From positions 21,348,799 through 21,412,798 of the forward strand of contig OX465109.1 of the NCBI GenBank assembly GCA_949987565.1: a stretch of DNA of 64,000 nt. Direction: 5' to 3'. The notes beneath the pieces are model-generated. The model saw only the letters and a list, made by a program, of their open reading frames with translations. It was not told where the DNA came from and did no database searches. The DNA is from Luidia sarsii. Its lineage: Eukaryota > Echinodermata > Asteroidea > Paxillosida > Luidiidae. Every line of letters starts with the position of its first letter. Position 1 is the stretch's first letter. Below are positions 28,908 to 40,936 of the stretch, in pieces. The position numbers were made by a program, and so were the translations under genes.

Positions 28908-29744
28908 GATGAAGAACAAACTCAACGCGTTGTGCAAGCACTAACTACTAAATAGATGAAGAACAAACTCAACGCGTTGGGCAAGCATTAACTACTACCG
29001 GTAAATAGACGAAGAACAAACTCAACGCGTTGGGCAAGCACTAACTACTAAATAGATGAAGAACAAACTTAACGCGTTAGGCAAGCACTAACTACTAAAT
29101 AGATGAAGAACAAACTTAACGCGTTGGGCAAGCACTAACTGCTAAATAGATGAAGAACAAACTTAACGCGTTGGGCAAGCACTAACTACTAAATGGATGA
29201 AGAACAAACTTAACGCGTTGGGCAAGCACTAACTACTAAAGAGATGAAGAACAAACTTAACGCGTTGGGCAAGCACTAACTACTAAATGGATGAAGAACA
29301 AACTTAACGCGTTGGGCAAGCACTAACTGCTAAATAGATGAAGAACAAACTCAACGCGTTGGGCAAGAACTAACTACTAAATAGATGAAGAACAAACTCA
29401 ACGCGTTAGGCAAGCACTAACTACTTAATAGATGAAGAACAAACTCAACGCGTTGGGCAAGCACTAACTACTAAATAGATGAAGAACAAACTCAACGCGT
29501 TGGGCAAGCACTAACTACTAAATAGATGAAGAACAAACTCAACGCGTTGGGCAAGCACTAACTACTAAATAGATGAAGAACAAACTCAACGCGTTGGGCA
29601 AGCACTAACTACTAAATAGATGAAGAACAAACTCAACGCGTTGGGCAAGCACTAACTACTAAATAGATGAAGAACAAACTCAACGCGTTGGGCAAGCAGG
29701 ATCTGCCAGACGAAGAGCTACACTGTGTAACTGAATACGTTGGG

Positions 29745-30036
29745 ACTTGACGTCATGCATGGAGTGCCTGGCTTACATTGTATCCACACTCACAACCCAG
29801 GAGGTCAATTCTTGCCACCAGTGAGTTGACCTTTGACACTGACCTTGTTGCAGATGGATGGCAGGATGCGCTCATCGTAGTCGGTTCCAAACTGTCAGAG
29901 GATTTAGGGAAGGCTCGTCTCCATGTTCACGGTCAAAAGATCTGCAAAGCAACATGGATAAAATAAGCACAGTCACTTTTCTGCCTGCAAGATTATAGCC
30001 GTGAAGAAGCACTGCACGTGTCAAGGTCTATAAACT
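29745..30036 (+). repeat. 288-bp satellite insert, copy 11 (5-bp longer)
   Basis: Counterpart of copy 8 in the second half of the 8,247-bp duplication. It has the same cattg insertion. Confidence 0.85.
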
Positions 30037-30746
30037 ACTAAATAGATGAAGAACAAACTCAACCCGTTGGGCAAGCACTAACTACTAAATAGATGAAGAA
30101 CAAACTCAACGCGTTGGGCAAGCACTAACTACTAAATAGATGAAGAACAAACTCAACGCGTTAGGCAAGCACTAACTACTAAATAGATGAAGAACAAACT
30201 CAACGCGTTGGGCAAGGACTACACATGTAACTGCTAAATAGATGAAGAACAAACTCAACGCGTTGGGCAAGCACTGTGTAACTGCCAAATAGACGAAGAG
30301 CAAACTCAGCGCGTTAGGCAAGCACTAACTGCAAAATAGATGAAGAGCAAACTCAACGCGTTAGGCAAGCACTAAATGCAAAATAGACGAAGAACAAACT
30401 CAACGCGTTAGGCAAGCACTAACTACTAAATAGATGAAGAACAAACGCAACGCGTTGGGCAAGCACTAACTACTAAATAAATGAAGAACAAACTCAACGC
30501 GTTAGGCAAGCACTAACTACTAAATAGATGAAGAACAAACTCAACGCGTTGGGCAAGCACTAACTACTAAATAGATGAAGAGCAAACTCAACGCGTTGGG
30601 CAAGCACTAACTGCAAAATAGATGAAGAACAAACTCAACGCGTTGGGCAAGCACTTACTACTAAATAGATGAAGAACAAACTCAACGCGTTGGGCAAGCA
30701 GGATCTGCCAGACGAAGAGCTACACTGTGTAACTGAATACGTTGGG

Positions 30747-31033
30747 ACTTGACGTCATGCATGGAGTGCCTGGCTTATATCCACACTCACAACCCAGGAG
30801 GTCAATTCTTGCCACCAGTGAGTTGACCTTTGACACTGACCTTGTTGCAGATGGATGGCAGGATGCGCTCATCGTAGTCGGTTCCAAACTGTCAGAGGAT
30901 TTAGGGAAGGCTCGTCTCCATGTTCACGGTCAAAAGATCTGCAAAGCAACATGGATAAAATAAGCACAGTCACTTTTCTGCCTGCAAGATTATAGCCGTG
31001 AAGAAGCACTGCACGTGTCAAGGTCTATAAACT
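30747..31033 (+). repeat. 288-bp satellite insert, copy 12
   Basis: Counterpart of copy 9. Just upstream a single base differs between the two halves of the duplication (a at 22,419, t at 30,666). Confidence 0.85.
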
Positions 31034-33736
31034 GCTAAATAGACTAAGAACAAACTCAACGCGTTGGGCAAGCACTAACTGCTAAATAGATGAAGAACAA
31101 ACTCAACGCGTTGGGCAAGCACTAACTGCTAAATAGATGAAGAACAAACTCAACGCGTTGGGCAAGCACTAACTACTAAATAGATGAAGAACAAACTCAA
31201 CACATTGGGCAAGCACTAACTACTAAATAGATGAAGAACAAACTCAACGCGTTAGGCAAGCACTAACTACTAAATAGATGAAGAACAAACTCAATACATT
31301 GGGCAAGCACTAACTACTAAATAGATGAAGAACAAACTTAACGCGTTGGGCAAGCACTAACTACTAAATAGATGAAGAACAAACTCAACGCGTTAGGCAA
31401 GCACTAACTACTAAATAGATGAAGAACAAACTCAACGCGTTAGGCAAGCACTAAATGCAAAATAGACGAAGAACAAACTCAACGCGTTGGGCAAGCACTA
31501 ACTACTAAATAGATGAAGAACAAACTCAATGCGTTGGGCAAGCACTAACTACTAAATAGATGAAGAACAAACTTAACGCGTTGGGCAAGCACTAACTGCT
31601 AAATAGATGAAGAACAAACTTAACGCGTTGGGCAAGCACTAACTACTAAATGGATGAAGAACAAACTTAACGCGTTGGGCAAGCACTAACTACTAAATAG
31701 ATGAAGAACAAACTTAACGCATTGGGCAAGCACTAACTACTAAATGGATGAAGAACAAACTTAACGCGTTGGGCAAGCACTAACTGCTAAATAGATGAAG
31801 AACAAACTCAACGGGTTGGGCAAGCACTAACTACTAAATAGATGAAGAACAAACTCAATGCGTTGGGCAAGCACTAACTACTAAATAGATGAAGAACAAA
31901 CTCAACCCGTTGGGCAAGCACTAACTACTAAATAGATGAAGAACAAACTCAACGCGTTGGGCAAGCACTAACAACTAAATAGATGAAGAACAAACTCAAC
32001 GCGTTGGGCAAGCACTAACTACTAAATAGATGAAGAACAAACTCAACACGTTGGGCAAGCACTAACTACTAAATAGATGAAGAACAAACTCAACGCGTTG
32101 GGCAAGCACTAACTACTAAATAGATGAAGAACAAACTCAACGCGTTGGGCAAGCACTAACTGCTAAATAGATGAAGAACAAACTCAACGCGTTGGGCAAG
32201 CACTAACTGCTAAATAGATGAAGAACAAACTCAACGCGTTGGGCAAGCACTAACTACTAAATAGATGAAGAACAAACTCAATGCATTGGGCAAGCACTAA
32301 CTACTAAATAGATGAAGAGCAAACTTAACGCGTTGGGCAAGCACTAACTACTAAATAGATGAAGAACAAACTCAACGCGTTAGGCAAGCACTAACTACTA
32401 AATAGATGAAGAACAAACTCAACGCGTTGGGCAAGCACTAATTGCTAAATAGATGAAGAACAAACTCAACGCGTTGGGCAAGCACTAACTACTAAATAGA
32501 TGAAGAACAAACTCAACGCGTTAGGCAAGCACTAACTACTAAATAGATGAAGAACAAACTCAACGCGTTGGGCAAGCACTAACTACTAAATAGATGAAGA
32601 ACAAACTCAACGCGTTAGGCAAGCACTAACTACTTAATAGATGAAGAACAAACTCAACGCGTTGGGCAAGCACTAACTACATGTACTGTACTAAATGTAC
32701 TAAATAGATGAAGAACAAACTCAACGCGTTGGGCAAGCACTAACTACTAAATAGATGAAGAACAAACTCAACGCGTTGGGCAAGCACTAACTACTAAATA
32801 GATGAAGAACAAATCAACGCGTTGGGCAAGCACTAACTACATGTACTGTACTAAATGTACTAAATAGATGAAGAACAAACTCAACGCGTTGTGCAAGCAC
32901 TAACTACTAAATATATGAAGAACAAACTCAACGCGTTAGGCAAGCACTAACTACTAAATAGATGAAGAACAAACTCAACGCGTTGGGCAAGCACTAATTG
33001 CTAAATAGATGAAGAACAAACTCAACGCGTTGGGCAAGCACTAACTACTAAATAGATGAAGAACAAACTCAACGCGTTAGGCAAGCACTAACTACTAAAT
33101 AGATGAAGAACAAACTCAACGCGTTGGGCAAGCACTAACTACTAAATAGATGAAGAACAAACTCAACGCGTTAGGCAAGCACTAACTACTAAATAGATGA
33201 AGAACAAACTCAACGCGTTGGGCAAGCACTAACTACATGTACTGTACTAAATGTACTAAATAGATGAAGAACAAACTCAACGCGTTGGGCAAGCACTAAC
33301 TACTAAATAGATGAAGAACAAACTCAACGCGTTGGGCAAGCACTAACTACTAAATAGATGAAGAACAAATCAACGCGTTGGGCAAGCACTAACTACATGT
33401 ACTGTACTAAATGTACTAAATAGATGAAGAACAAACTCAACGCGTTGTGCAAGCACTAACTACTAAATATATGAAGAACAAACTCAACGCGTTGGGCAAG
33501 CATTAACTACTAAATAGACGAAGAACAAACTCAACGCGTTGGGCAAGCACTAACTACTAAATAGATGAAGAACAAACTCAACGCGTTAGGCAAGCACTAA
33601 CTACTAAATAGATGAAGAACAAACTCAACGCGTTGGGCAAGCACTAACTACTAAATAGATGAAGAACAAACTCAACGCGTTGGGCAAGCAGGATCTGCCA
33701 GACGAAGAGCTACACTGTGTAACTGAATACGTTGGG

Positions 33737-34023
33737 ACTTGACGTCATGCATGGAGTGCCTGGCTTATATCCACACTCACAACCCAGGAGGTCAATTCTT
33801 GCCACCAGTGAGTTGACCTTTGACACTGACCTTGTTGCAGATGGATGGCAGGATGCGCTCATCGTAGTCGGTTCCAAACTGTCAGAGGATTTAGGGAAGG
33901 CTCGTCTCCATGTTCACGGTCAAAAGATCTGCAAAGCAACATGGATAAAATAAGCACAGTCACTTTTCTGCCTGCAAGATTATAGCCGTGAAGAAGCACT
34001 GCACGTGTCAAGGTCTATAAACT
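33737..34023 (+). repeat. 288-bp satellite insert, copy 13
   Basis: Counterpart of copy 10 in the second half of the 8,247-bp duplication. Confidence 0.85.
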
Positions 34024-35750
34024 GCTAAATAGACTAAGAACAAACTCAACGCGTTGGGCAAGCACTAACTGCTAAATAGATGAAGAACAAACTCAACGCG
34101 TTGGGCAAGCACTAACTGCTAAATAGATGAAGAACAAACTCAACGCGTTGGGCAAGCACTAACTACTAAATAGATGAAGAACAAACTCAACACATTGGGC
34201 AAGCACTAACTACTAAATAGATGAAGAACAAACTCAACGCGTTAGGCAAGCACTAACTACTAAATAGATGAAGAACAAACTCAATGCATTGGGCAAGCAC
34301 TAACTACTAAATAGATGAAGAACAAACTTAACGCGTTGGGCAAGCACTAACTACTAAATAGATGAAGAACAAACTCAACGCTTTAGGCAAGCACTAACTA
34401 CTAAATAGATGAAGAACAAACTCAACGCGTTAGGCAAGCACTAACTACTAAATAGATGAAGAACAAACTCAACGCGTTGGGCAAGCACTAACTACTATTG
34501 AAGAACAAACTCAACGTGTTGGGCAAGCACTAACTGCTAAATAGATGAAGAACAAACTCAACGCGTTAGGCAAGCACTAACTACTAAATGGATGGAGAAC
34601 AAACTTAACGCGTTGGGCAAGCACTAACTGCTAAATAGATGAAGAACAAACTCAACGCGTTGGGCAAGCACTAACTACTAAATAGATGAAGAACAAACTC
34701 AACGCGTTGGGCAAGCACTAACTACTAAATAGATGAAGAACAAACTTAACGCGTTGGGCAAGCACTAACTACTAAATAGATGAAGAACAAACTCAACGCG
34801 TTAGGCAAGCACTAACTACTAAATAGATGAAGAACAAACTTAACGCGTTGGGCAAGCACTAACTGCTTAATAGATGAAGAACAAACTTAACGCGTTGGGC
34901 AAGCACTAACTACTAAATGGATGAAGAACAAACTTAACGCGTTGGGCAAGCACTAACTACTAAATAGATGAAGAACAAACTTAACGCATTGGGCAAGCAC
35001 TAACTACTAAATGGATGAAGAACAAACTTAACGCGTTGGGCAAGCACTAACTGCTAAATAGATGAAGAACAAACTCAACGGGTTGGGCAAGCACTAACTA
35101 CTAAATAGATGAAGAACAAACTCAATGCGTTGGGCAAGCACTAACTACTAAATAGATGAAGAACAAACTCAACCCGTTGGGCAAGCACTAACAACTAAAT
35201 AGATGAAGAACAAACTCAACGCGTTGGGCAAGCACTAACTACTAAATAGATGAAGAACAAACTCAACACGTTATGCAAGCACTAACTACTAAATAGATGA
35301 AGAACAAACTCAATGCGTTGGGCAAGCACTAACTACTAAATAGATGAAGAACAAACTCAACGCGTTGGGCAAGCACTAACAACTAAATAGATGAAGAACA
35401 AACTCAACGCGTTGGGCAAGCACTAACTACTAAATAGATGAAGAACAAACTCAACACGTTGGGCAAGCACTAACTACTAAATAGATGAAGAACAAACTCA
35501 ACGCGTTGGGCAAGCACTAACTACTAAATAGATGAAGAACAAACTCAACCCGTTGGGCAAGCACTAACTACTAAATAGATGAAGAACAAACTCAACGCGT
35601 TAGGCAAGCACTAACTGCTAAATAGATGAAGAACAAACTCAACGCGTTGGGCAAGCACTAACTACTACATAGATGAAGAACAAACTCAACGCGTTGGGCA
35701 AGCAGGATCTGCCAGTCGAAGAGCTACACTGTGTAACTCAATACGTTGGG

Positions 35751-36037
35751 ACTTGACGTCACGCATGGAGTGCCTGGCTTATATCCACACTCACAACCCA
35801 GGAAGTCAATTCTTGCCACCAGTGAGTTGACCTTTGACACTGACCTTGTTGCAGATGGATGGCAGGATGCGCTCATCGTAGTCGGTTCCAAACTGTCAGA
35901 GGATTTAGGGAAGGCTCGTCTCCATGTTCACGGTCAAAAGATCTGCAAAGCAACATGGATAAAATAAGCACAGTCACTTTTCTGCCTGCAAGATTATAGC
36001 CGTGAAGAAGCACTGCACGTGTCAAGGTCTATAAACT
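35751..36037 (+). repeat. 288-bp satellite insert, copy 14
   Basis: Standard-length copy with private substitutions: gtcacgcatgg for gtcatgcatgg, and aggaagtc for aggaggtc. These remove the internal Met and change Arg to Lys. It lies just outside the 8,247-bp duplication. Confidence 0.85.
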
Positions 36038-36489
36038 ACTAAATAGATGAAGAACAAACTCAACGCGTTGGGCAAGCACTAACTACTAAACAGATGAAGA
36101 ACAAACTCAACGCGTTAGGCAAGCACTAACTACTAAATAGATGAAGAACAAACTCAACGCGTTGGGCAAGCACTAACTACTAAATAGATGAAGAACAAAC
36201 TCAACGCGTTGGGCAAGCACTGTGTAACTGCCAAATAGACGAAGAGCAAACTCAGCGCGTTGGGCAAGCACTAACGGCAAAATAGACGAAGAACAAACTC
36301 AACGCGTTAGGCAAGCACTAACTACTAAATAGATGAAGAACAAACTCAACGCCTTGGGCAAGCACTAACTACTAAATAGATGAAGAACAAACTCAACGCG
36401 TTAGGCAAGCACTAACTACTAAATAGATGAAGAACAAACTCAACGCGTTGGGCAAGCACTAACTACTAAATAGATGAAGAACAAACTCA

Positions 36490-37820
36490 ACGCGATGTGG
36501 CAAGCAGGAACTGCTAAATAGACGAAGAACAAACTCAACGCATTTGGCAAGCACTGCATACCGGTAACTGCCAAATAGACGAAGAGCAAACTCAGCGCGA
36601 TGTGGCAAGCAGGATCTGCCAAATGGACGATGAACAAACTCAGTGCGTTGGGCAAGCTCTAACTGCAAAATACAAGAATGGCGAACTCAGCGCATTGAGC
36701 AAGCAGTAACTGCTAAATAGACGAAGAATAAACTCAACGCATTTGGCAAGCACTGCATACCGGTAACTGCCAAATAGACGAAAAGCAAACTCAGCGCGAT
36801 GTGGCAAGCAGGATCTGCGAAATGGACGAAGAGCGACAGTGTGTAACTGAATGTGTTAGGCAAGCACTAACTGCTAAATAGACGAAGGATGAACTCAGTG
36901 CGTTAGGCAAGCACGAACTGCAAAATAGACGAAGAGCAAACTCAGTGCGTTGGGCAAGCAGGATCTACCAAATGGACGAAGAGCTACAGTGTGTAACTGA
37001 ATGTGTTAGGCAAGCACTAACTGCTAAATAGACGAAGAACAAACTCAACGCATTTGGAAGCACTGCGTAACGGTAACTGCCAAATAGACAAAGAGCGAAC
37101 TCAGCGCGATGTGGCAAGTAGGAACTGCCAAATAGACGAAGAGCTACAGTGTGTAACTGAATACGTTGGGCAAGAACTACATGTAACTGCAAGATAGACG
37201 AAGGCCGAACTCAAGCACTGCGTAACGGTAACTGCCAAATAGACGAAGAGCAAACTCAGCGCGATGTGGCAAGCAGGAACTGCCAAATGGACGATGAACA
37301 AACTCAGTGCGTTGGGCAATCTCTAACTGCTAAATACACGAATGGCGAACTCAGTGCGTTGGGCAATCTCTAACTGCAAAATAGACAAAGAGCGAACTCA
37401 GTGCGTTGGGCAAGCACTAACTGCTAAATAGACGAAGAGCTAACTCAGTGCGTTAGGCAAGCACGAACTGCAAAATAGACGAAGAGCTAACTCAGTGCGT
37501 TAGGCAAGCACGAACTGCAAAATAGACGAAGAGCAAACTCAGCGCGTTAGGCAAGCACTAACTGCAAAATAGATGAAGGGTGAACAACACGTTGGTCAAG
37601 CACTAACTGCTGAATAGAAGAACAAACTCAGCGCATTTGGCAAGCACTACTGTGTGTGTAACTGCAAAATAGAAGGGCGAACTCAATGCGTTAGGCAAGC
37701 ACTAAATGCACAAATAGACGAAGGACAAACTCAACGCGTTGGGCAAGCACAAACTACTAAATAGACGAAGAACAAATCAACGCGTTGGGCAAGCACTAAC
37801 TACATGTACTAAATAGATGA
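36490..37820. repeat. Divergent satellite block D8
   Basis: Last divergent block, near the edge of the array, with a rearranged front part (gcgatgtggcaagcagg joined directly to actgctaaatagacg) and several private substitutions. It is less homogenised than D6 and D7. Confidence 0.75.
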
Positions 37821-38129
37821 AGAACAAACTCAACGCGTTATGCAAGCACTAACTACTAAATAGATGAAGAACAAACTCAACGCGTTGTGCAAGCTTTAAC
37901 TACTAAATAGACGAAGAACAAACTCAACGCGTTGGGCAAGCACTAACTACTAAATAGATGAAGAACAAACTCAACGCGTTAGGCAAGCACTAACTACTAA
38001 ATAGATGAAGAACAAACTCAACGCGTTGGGCAAGCACTAACTACTAAATAGATGAAGAACAAACTCAACGCGTTGGGCAAGCAGGATCTGCCAGACGAAG
38101 AGCTACACTGTGTAACTGAATACGTTGGG

Positions 38130-38416
38130 ACTTGACGTCATGCATGGAGTGCCTGGCTTATATCCACACTCACAACCCAGGAGGTCAATTCTTGCCACCA
38201 GTGAGTTGACCTTTGACACTGACCTTGTTGCAGATGGATGGCAGGATGCGCTCATCGTAGTCGGTTCCAAACTGTCAGAGATTTTAGGGAAGGCTCGTCT
38301 CCATGTTCACGGTCAAAAGATCTGCAAAGCAACATGGATAAAAAAAGCAAAGTCACTTTTCTGCCTGCAAGATTATAGCCGTGAAGAAGCACTGCACGTG
38401 TCAAGGTCTATAAACT
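38130..38416 (+). repeat. 288-bp satellite insert, copy 15 (stop lost)
   Basis: Last copy, about 45 bp from the end of the array. The stop codon of the frame is changed (ataaaaaaagc for ataaaataagc), so the frame runs on to 98 codons and ends in HVSRSINC. Seg tcagagatttt also replaces tcagaggattt. Being the outermost copy, it is the likeliest to have drifted. Confidence 0.85.
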
Positions 38417-38461
38417 GCTAAATAGACTAAGAACAAACTCAACGCGTTGGGCAAGCACTAA

Positions 38462-39640
38462 ATATGTAGCAAATGCATCTAACTTTTAGCCATAGTTACT
38501 AATTGTAAAATCCCCCTTAATCTCCTCATTTATCAATGAAAAAATAATTTAAAACAACTATCCCAGGTCGCTCTTTTAAAAGTATACGCCAAAACGAAAC
38601 TATTTTTTGTTGATGTATTAAGAATACGTTATTACATTAAAAAAATACGATATCCCAGGCGGTTTTCAGCAACTCGATGCTTACATATATATATATGATG
38701 TCACAAATACATGTCTGGCCAGAGCCAGTGGGTCTTCAGATTAATATTCACGAGGGGAGACAAACCATCAGTACATTTACGTCGGCATAACGATCACCTT
38801 GAACAAAATCTGATGTGCCTTTCAGTCGTACGGATGCGTACTGGAAAAAAAATGGGGGGGGGGGGACTGCTAAAAAGGAAAATAAAGTTCACCTTTTCTC
38901 ATCCACGCCGCAAAATGATTGTTAGTATACACGTCCAAGTTGGAATCATTCAAGTTGGAATAGATCACGAAGCGACCCCCCCCCCCCCCCAAAGAAAAAA
39001 AAAACAAACTTTGGTGTACACGATGTGCAACTGGCCTGGCCGTACTTAGCTGGTGTACGTTGCCTTACACGTGCCTTTAGTACAGCTGCGTGGCGGGTAC
39101 CAGAGCAGCATGGAATGATCGAGAAATCAGAGGTCGCACGTGCGTTATGAACAGTGACGTTTTTCCAACGTCTATCCTCTTCGATTTTGATTTTGATTTT
39201 TTGAGATTAAAGCATCATTATGTAAAGTATGTATTTTTATATTATATTTGGCTGCATTGGGAGACATCGGTAGGAAATTGAATCTGCAATTTTTGCAGCC
39301 TTTATAATATCGTAAACAATCGGATAAAACTTATGTAGGCCACATGGGGGAAAATGTCCCAAACATGAGTCGCTGTGCGTGCCCAGCGTACGAGGTCGCG
39401 CTGTACGAAAAGTGTGCTACCAACACCGGAAGTGAGCTTGCACTTGCAGTGGATCTGTTGCTGACGCATTGCCTTCGTGGAGACCGCGCGCAATGCAAGA
39501 GTCAAATGGCTGGCTGGCGCTCCTCTCCCCTTGCCGTTTCCGGTTTTTCGTTGTTTTTACTAACGAAAGCTTATCTCCCTTCAAGATCTCTCTGATGGCC
39601 ACGCTATACAAGCTTACAGACAGGCGATAATGGGGTTGGG
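38462..39640. other. AT-rich flank without recognised gene
   Basis: No exon or conserved domain was seen. The stretch contains a short (AT)n run near 38,685-38,697, a run of about 11 G near 38,860 and about 14 C near 38,978, and ordinary unique-looking sequence after 39,150. The short open frames here have low-complexity or unremarkable translations. Confidence 0.6.
38880..39150. repeat. Diverged copy of the 60.2-kb repeat
   Basis: This shares several collinear blocks with about 60,222-60,560: tatccacgccgcaaaat or a close form, gttggaat, tagctggtgtacgttgc or a close form, cacgtgc, gtaccag, and gatcgagaaat followed by gtcgcacgtgcgt. The two are clearly related but differ by many substitutions and indels, including the long G and C runs in this copy. 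It is probably a remnant of the same mobile element. Confidence 0.5.
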
Positions 39641-39649
39641 AAACCAGAT

Positions 39650-39786
39650 TTTTTTTTGATATCGTGATACTTTTTTCAATATCGCTATATCGAAAATATC
39701 GCGATATCCTGAAATGCGCTCGATATGATAATCGCCGGAAAGCGATATCGCGATATATCGAAACATCGAAATATCGAACAACCTTA
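39650..39786 (-). mobile_element. hAT-like terminal remnant (cgatat-rich)
   Basis: Dense cgatat/atatcg repeats with partial self-complementarity, ending at 39,786 in cgaacaacctta. Read on the minus strand this end begins TAAGGTTGT, the same nine bases that start the hAT-type element at 53,137. No matching left end or target duplication was found, so it is called a remnant. Confidence 0.35.
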
Positions 39787-39787
39787 C

Positions 39788-39791
39788 TTAA
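39788..39791. repeat. TTAA target duplication, left
   Basis: TTAA immediately outside the left end of the foldback element, matched by TTAA at 41,342-41,345. Confidence 0.65.
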
Positions 39792-39879
39792 AAGTGCCCG
39801 AAATCGCGTCCAAAGATTCAATAAATTCGCCTGCCGGATTCTACACATGTCCAGACGAACAAGTGGTACGTCAGCGGTA

Positions 39880-39888
39880 CTTCAGCGG
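39880..39888. repeat. 9-bp target duplication, left
   Basis: CTTCAGCGG, repeated exactly at 40,928-40,936. It belongs to the host foldback element, whose other arm carries the same sequence once, uninterrupted. Confidence 0.75.
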
Positions 39889-40927
39889 TAGTCAGAGTAA
39901 CTTGGACCCTTACAATCGCCCTTTAAAAAAAAATTGAGATTTCAGGCGATAGTAGGGTCCAAGAAAAACTGCTCAGAATCCGGTCAAACAAACTATGTGT
40001 TCGACTCCATGACTACCCCCGACCAAAACCCCCAGATTTTACCCCGAAAACACCCGTGAATTCGTCCCACGCACCCATCTTTGGATTAAGTGAGAGTCAC
40101 CGATTTCAATACTGGTCTTTTGTTTTACTCACGTAGGGGGAAAAATGAGGAATTTTCCCTCAGGTTATCGAGAAGAATCTCTCCCGTCCTACGAGCCGAA
40201 ATGCTGCTATTTTTAAACCGAGATAACGGCCGGTGTATAGCATACATGTACGTACAGTACATTGTACGTCTGGGTACCAGGGACACAGTCTAAGGGGCTC
40301 TGTGAGTGCGCGCGCATACATGCGTTGAGCCCCGGCGACTGTTTCCTGAAAAGCGCAAAGCAATGTCTGGATATTGCCAGCTGCATGCTGATTGCTGTGA
40401 ACCAAATTTTCGAGACTCATGTAATCAGCATGCAGCGCGCGATGTCCGGACATTGCTTTGCGCTTTTCAGGAAACAGTCGCCGGGGCTCAACGCATGTAT
40501 GCGCGCGCACTCACAGAGCCCCTTAGACTGCGCCCCTGGTACCCAGACGTACAATGTACTGTACGTACATGTATGCTATACACCAGCCGTTATCTCGGTT
40601 TAAAAATAGCAGCATTTCGGCTCGTAGGACGGGAGAGATTCTTCTCGATAACCTGAGGGAAAATTCCTCATTTTTCCCCCTACGTGAGTAAAACAAAAGA
40701 CCATTATTGAAATCGGTGACTCTCACTTAATCCAAAGATGGGTGCGTGGGACGGATTCACGGGTGTTTTCGGGGTAAAATCTGGGGGTTTTGGTCGGGGG
40801 TAGTCATGGAGTCGAACTCATAGTTTGTTTGACGGGATTCCGAGCAGTTTTTCTTGGACCCTACATCGCCCGAAATCTCAATTTTTTTTTAAAAGGGTGA
40901 TTGTAAGGGTCCAAGTTACTCAGACTA
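39889..40927. mobile_element. Mutator-like foldback element with ~500-bp arms
   Basis: A 1,039-bp near-perfect palindrome. Arms of about 500 bp run from 39,889 and back to 40,927, around a ~30-bp loop near 40,395-40,424. The ends read TAGTCAGAGTAACTTGG and, inverted, TAGTCTGAGTAACTTGG. The 9-bp direct repeat CTTCAGCGG flanks it (39,880-39,888 and 40,928-40,936). Very long terminal inverted repeats with 9-bp duplications are the hallmark of Mutator-like elements. No coding sequence is present, so it depended on an autonomous relative. The arms themselves contain TACATGTACGTACA, so part of each arm is itself palindromic. Confidence 0.8.
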
Positions 40928-40936
40928 CTTCAGCGG
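40928..40936. repeat. 9-bp target duplication, right
   Basis: CTTCAGCGG, the right-hand copy of the duplication at 39,880-39,888. Confidence 0.75.

Larger units (their letters stand above)
18913..35457. repeat. 8,247-bp tandem duplication
   Basis: Everything from about 18,913 to 27,210 is repeated from about 27,160 to 35,457 at a constant offset of 8,247 bp: three inserts, divergent blocks D6 and D7, and every marker variant checked. By eye only one substitution was found (22,419 versus 30,666). The outer limits are marked by taacgcg versus tcaacgcg at the left and aacgcgttaggc versus aacacgttgggc at the right. It is either a very recent event, a homogenised pair, or an assembly duplication. 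Confidence 0.9.
1..38461. repeat. 47-bp satellite array with higher-order structure
   Basis: The whole left part is head-to-tail copies of a 47-bp unit, roughly 700 or more of them, open at the left edge of the window and ending abruptly near 38,456-38,461 in unrelated AT-rich sequence. The unit contains the motif aatagatgaagaacaaactc followed by the 10-bp palindrome CAACGCGTTG and gcaagcactaac. Common variants are GCGTTA for GCGTTG, TTAACGCG for TCAACGCG, and ctgc for ctac. Because 47 is not a multiple of three, frames drift from unit to unit, and the short open frames seen on either strand are by-products. No spacers separate the units, so this is a satellite. A pericentromeric or heterochromatic location is possible but not shown. 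Confidence 0.97.

Noticed and set aside
1..38461. CRISPR array
   Set aside because: The units are directly contiguous, with no unique spacers, and the window is eukaryotic.
38461..38700. Telomeric or subtelomeric boundary at the end of the satellite
   Set aside because: No TTAGGG-type repeats or related variants are present on either side of the boundary.
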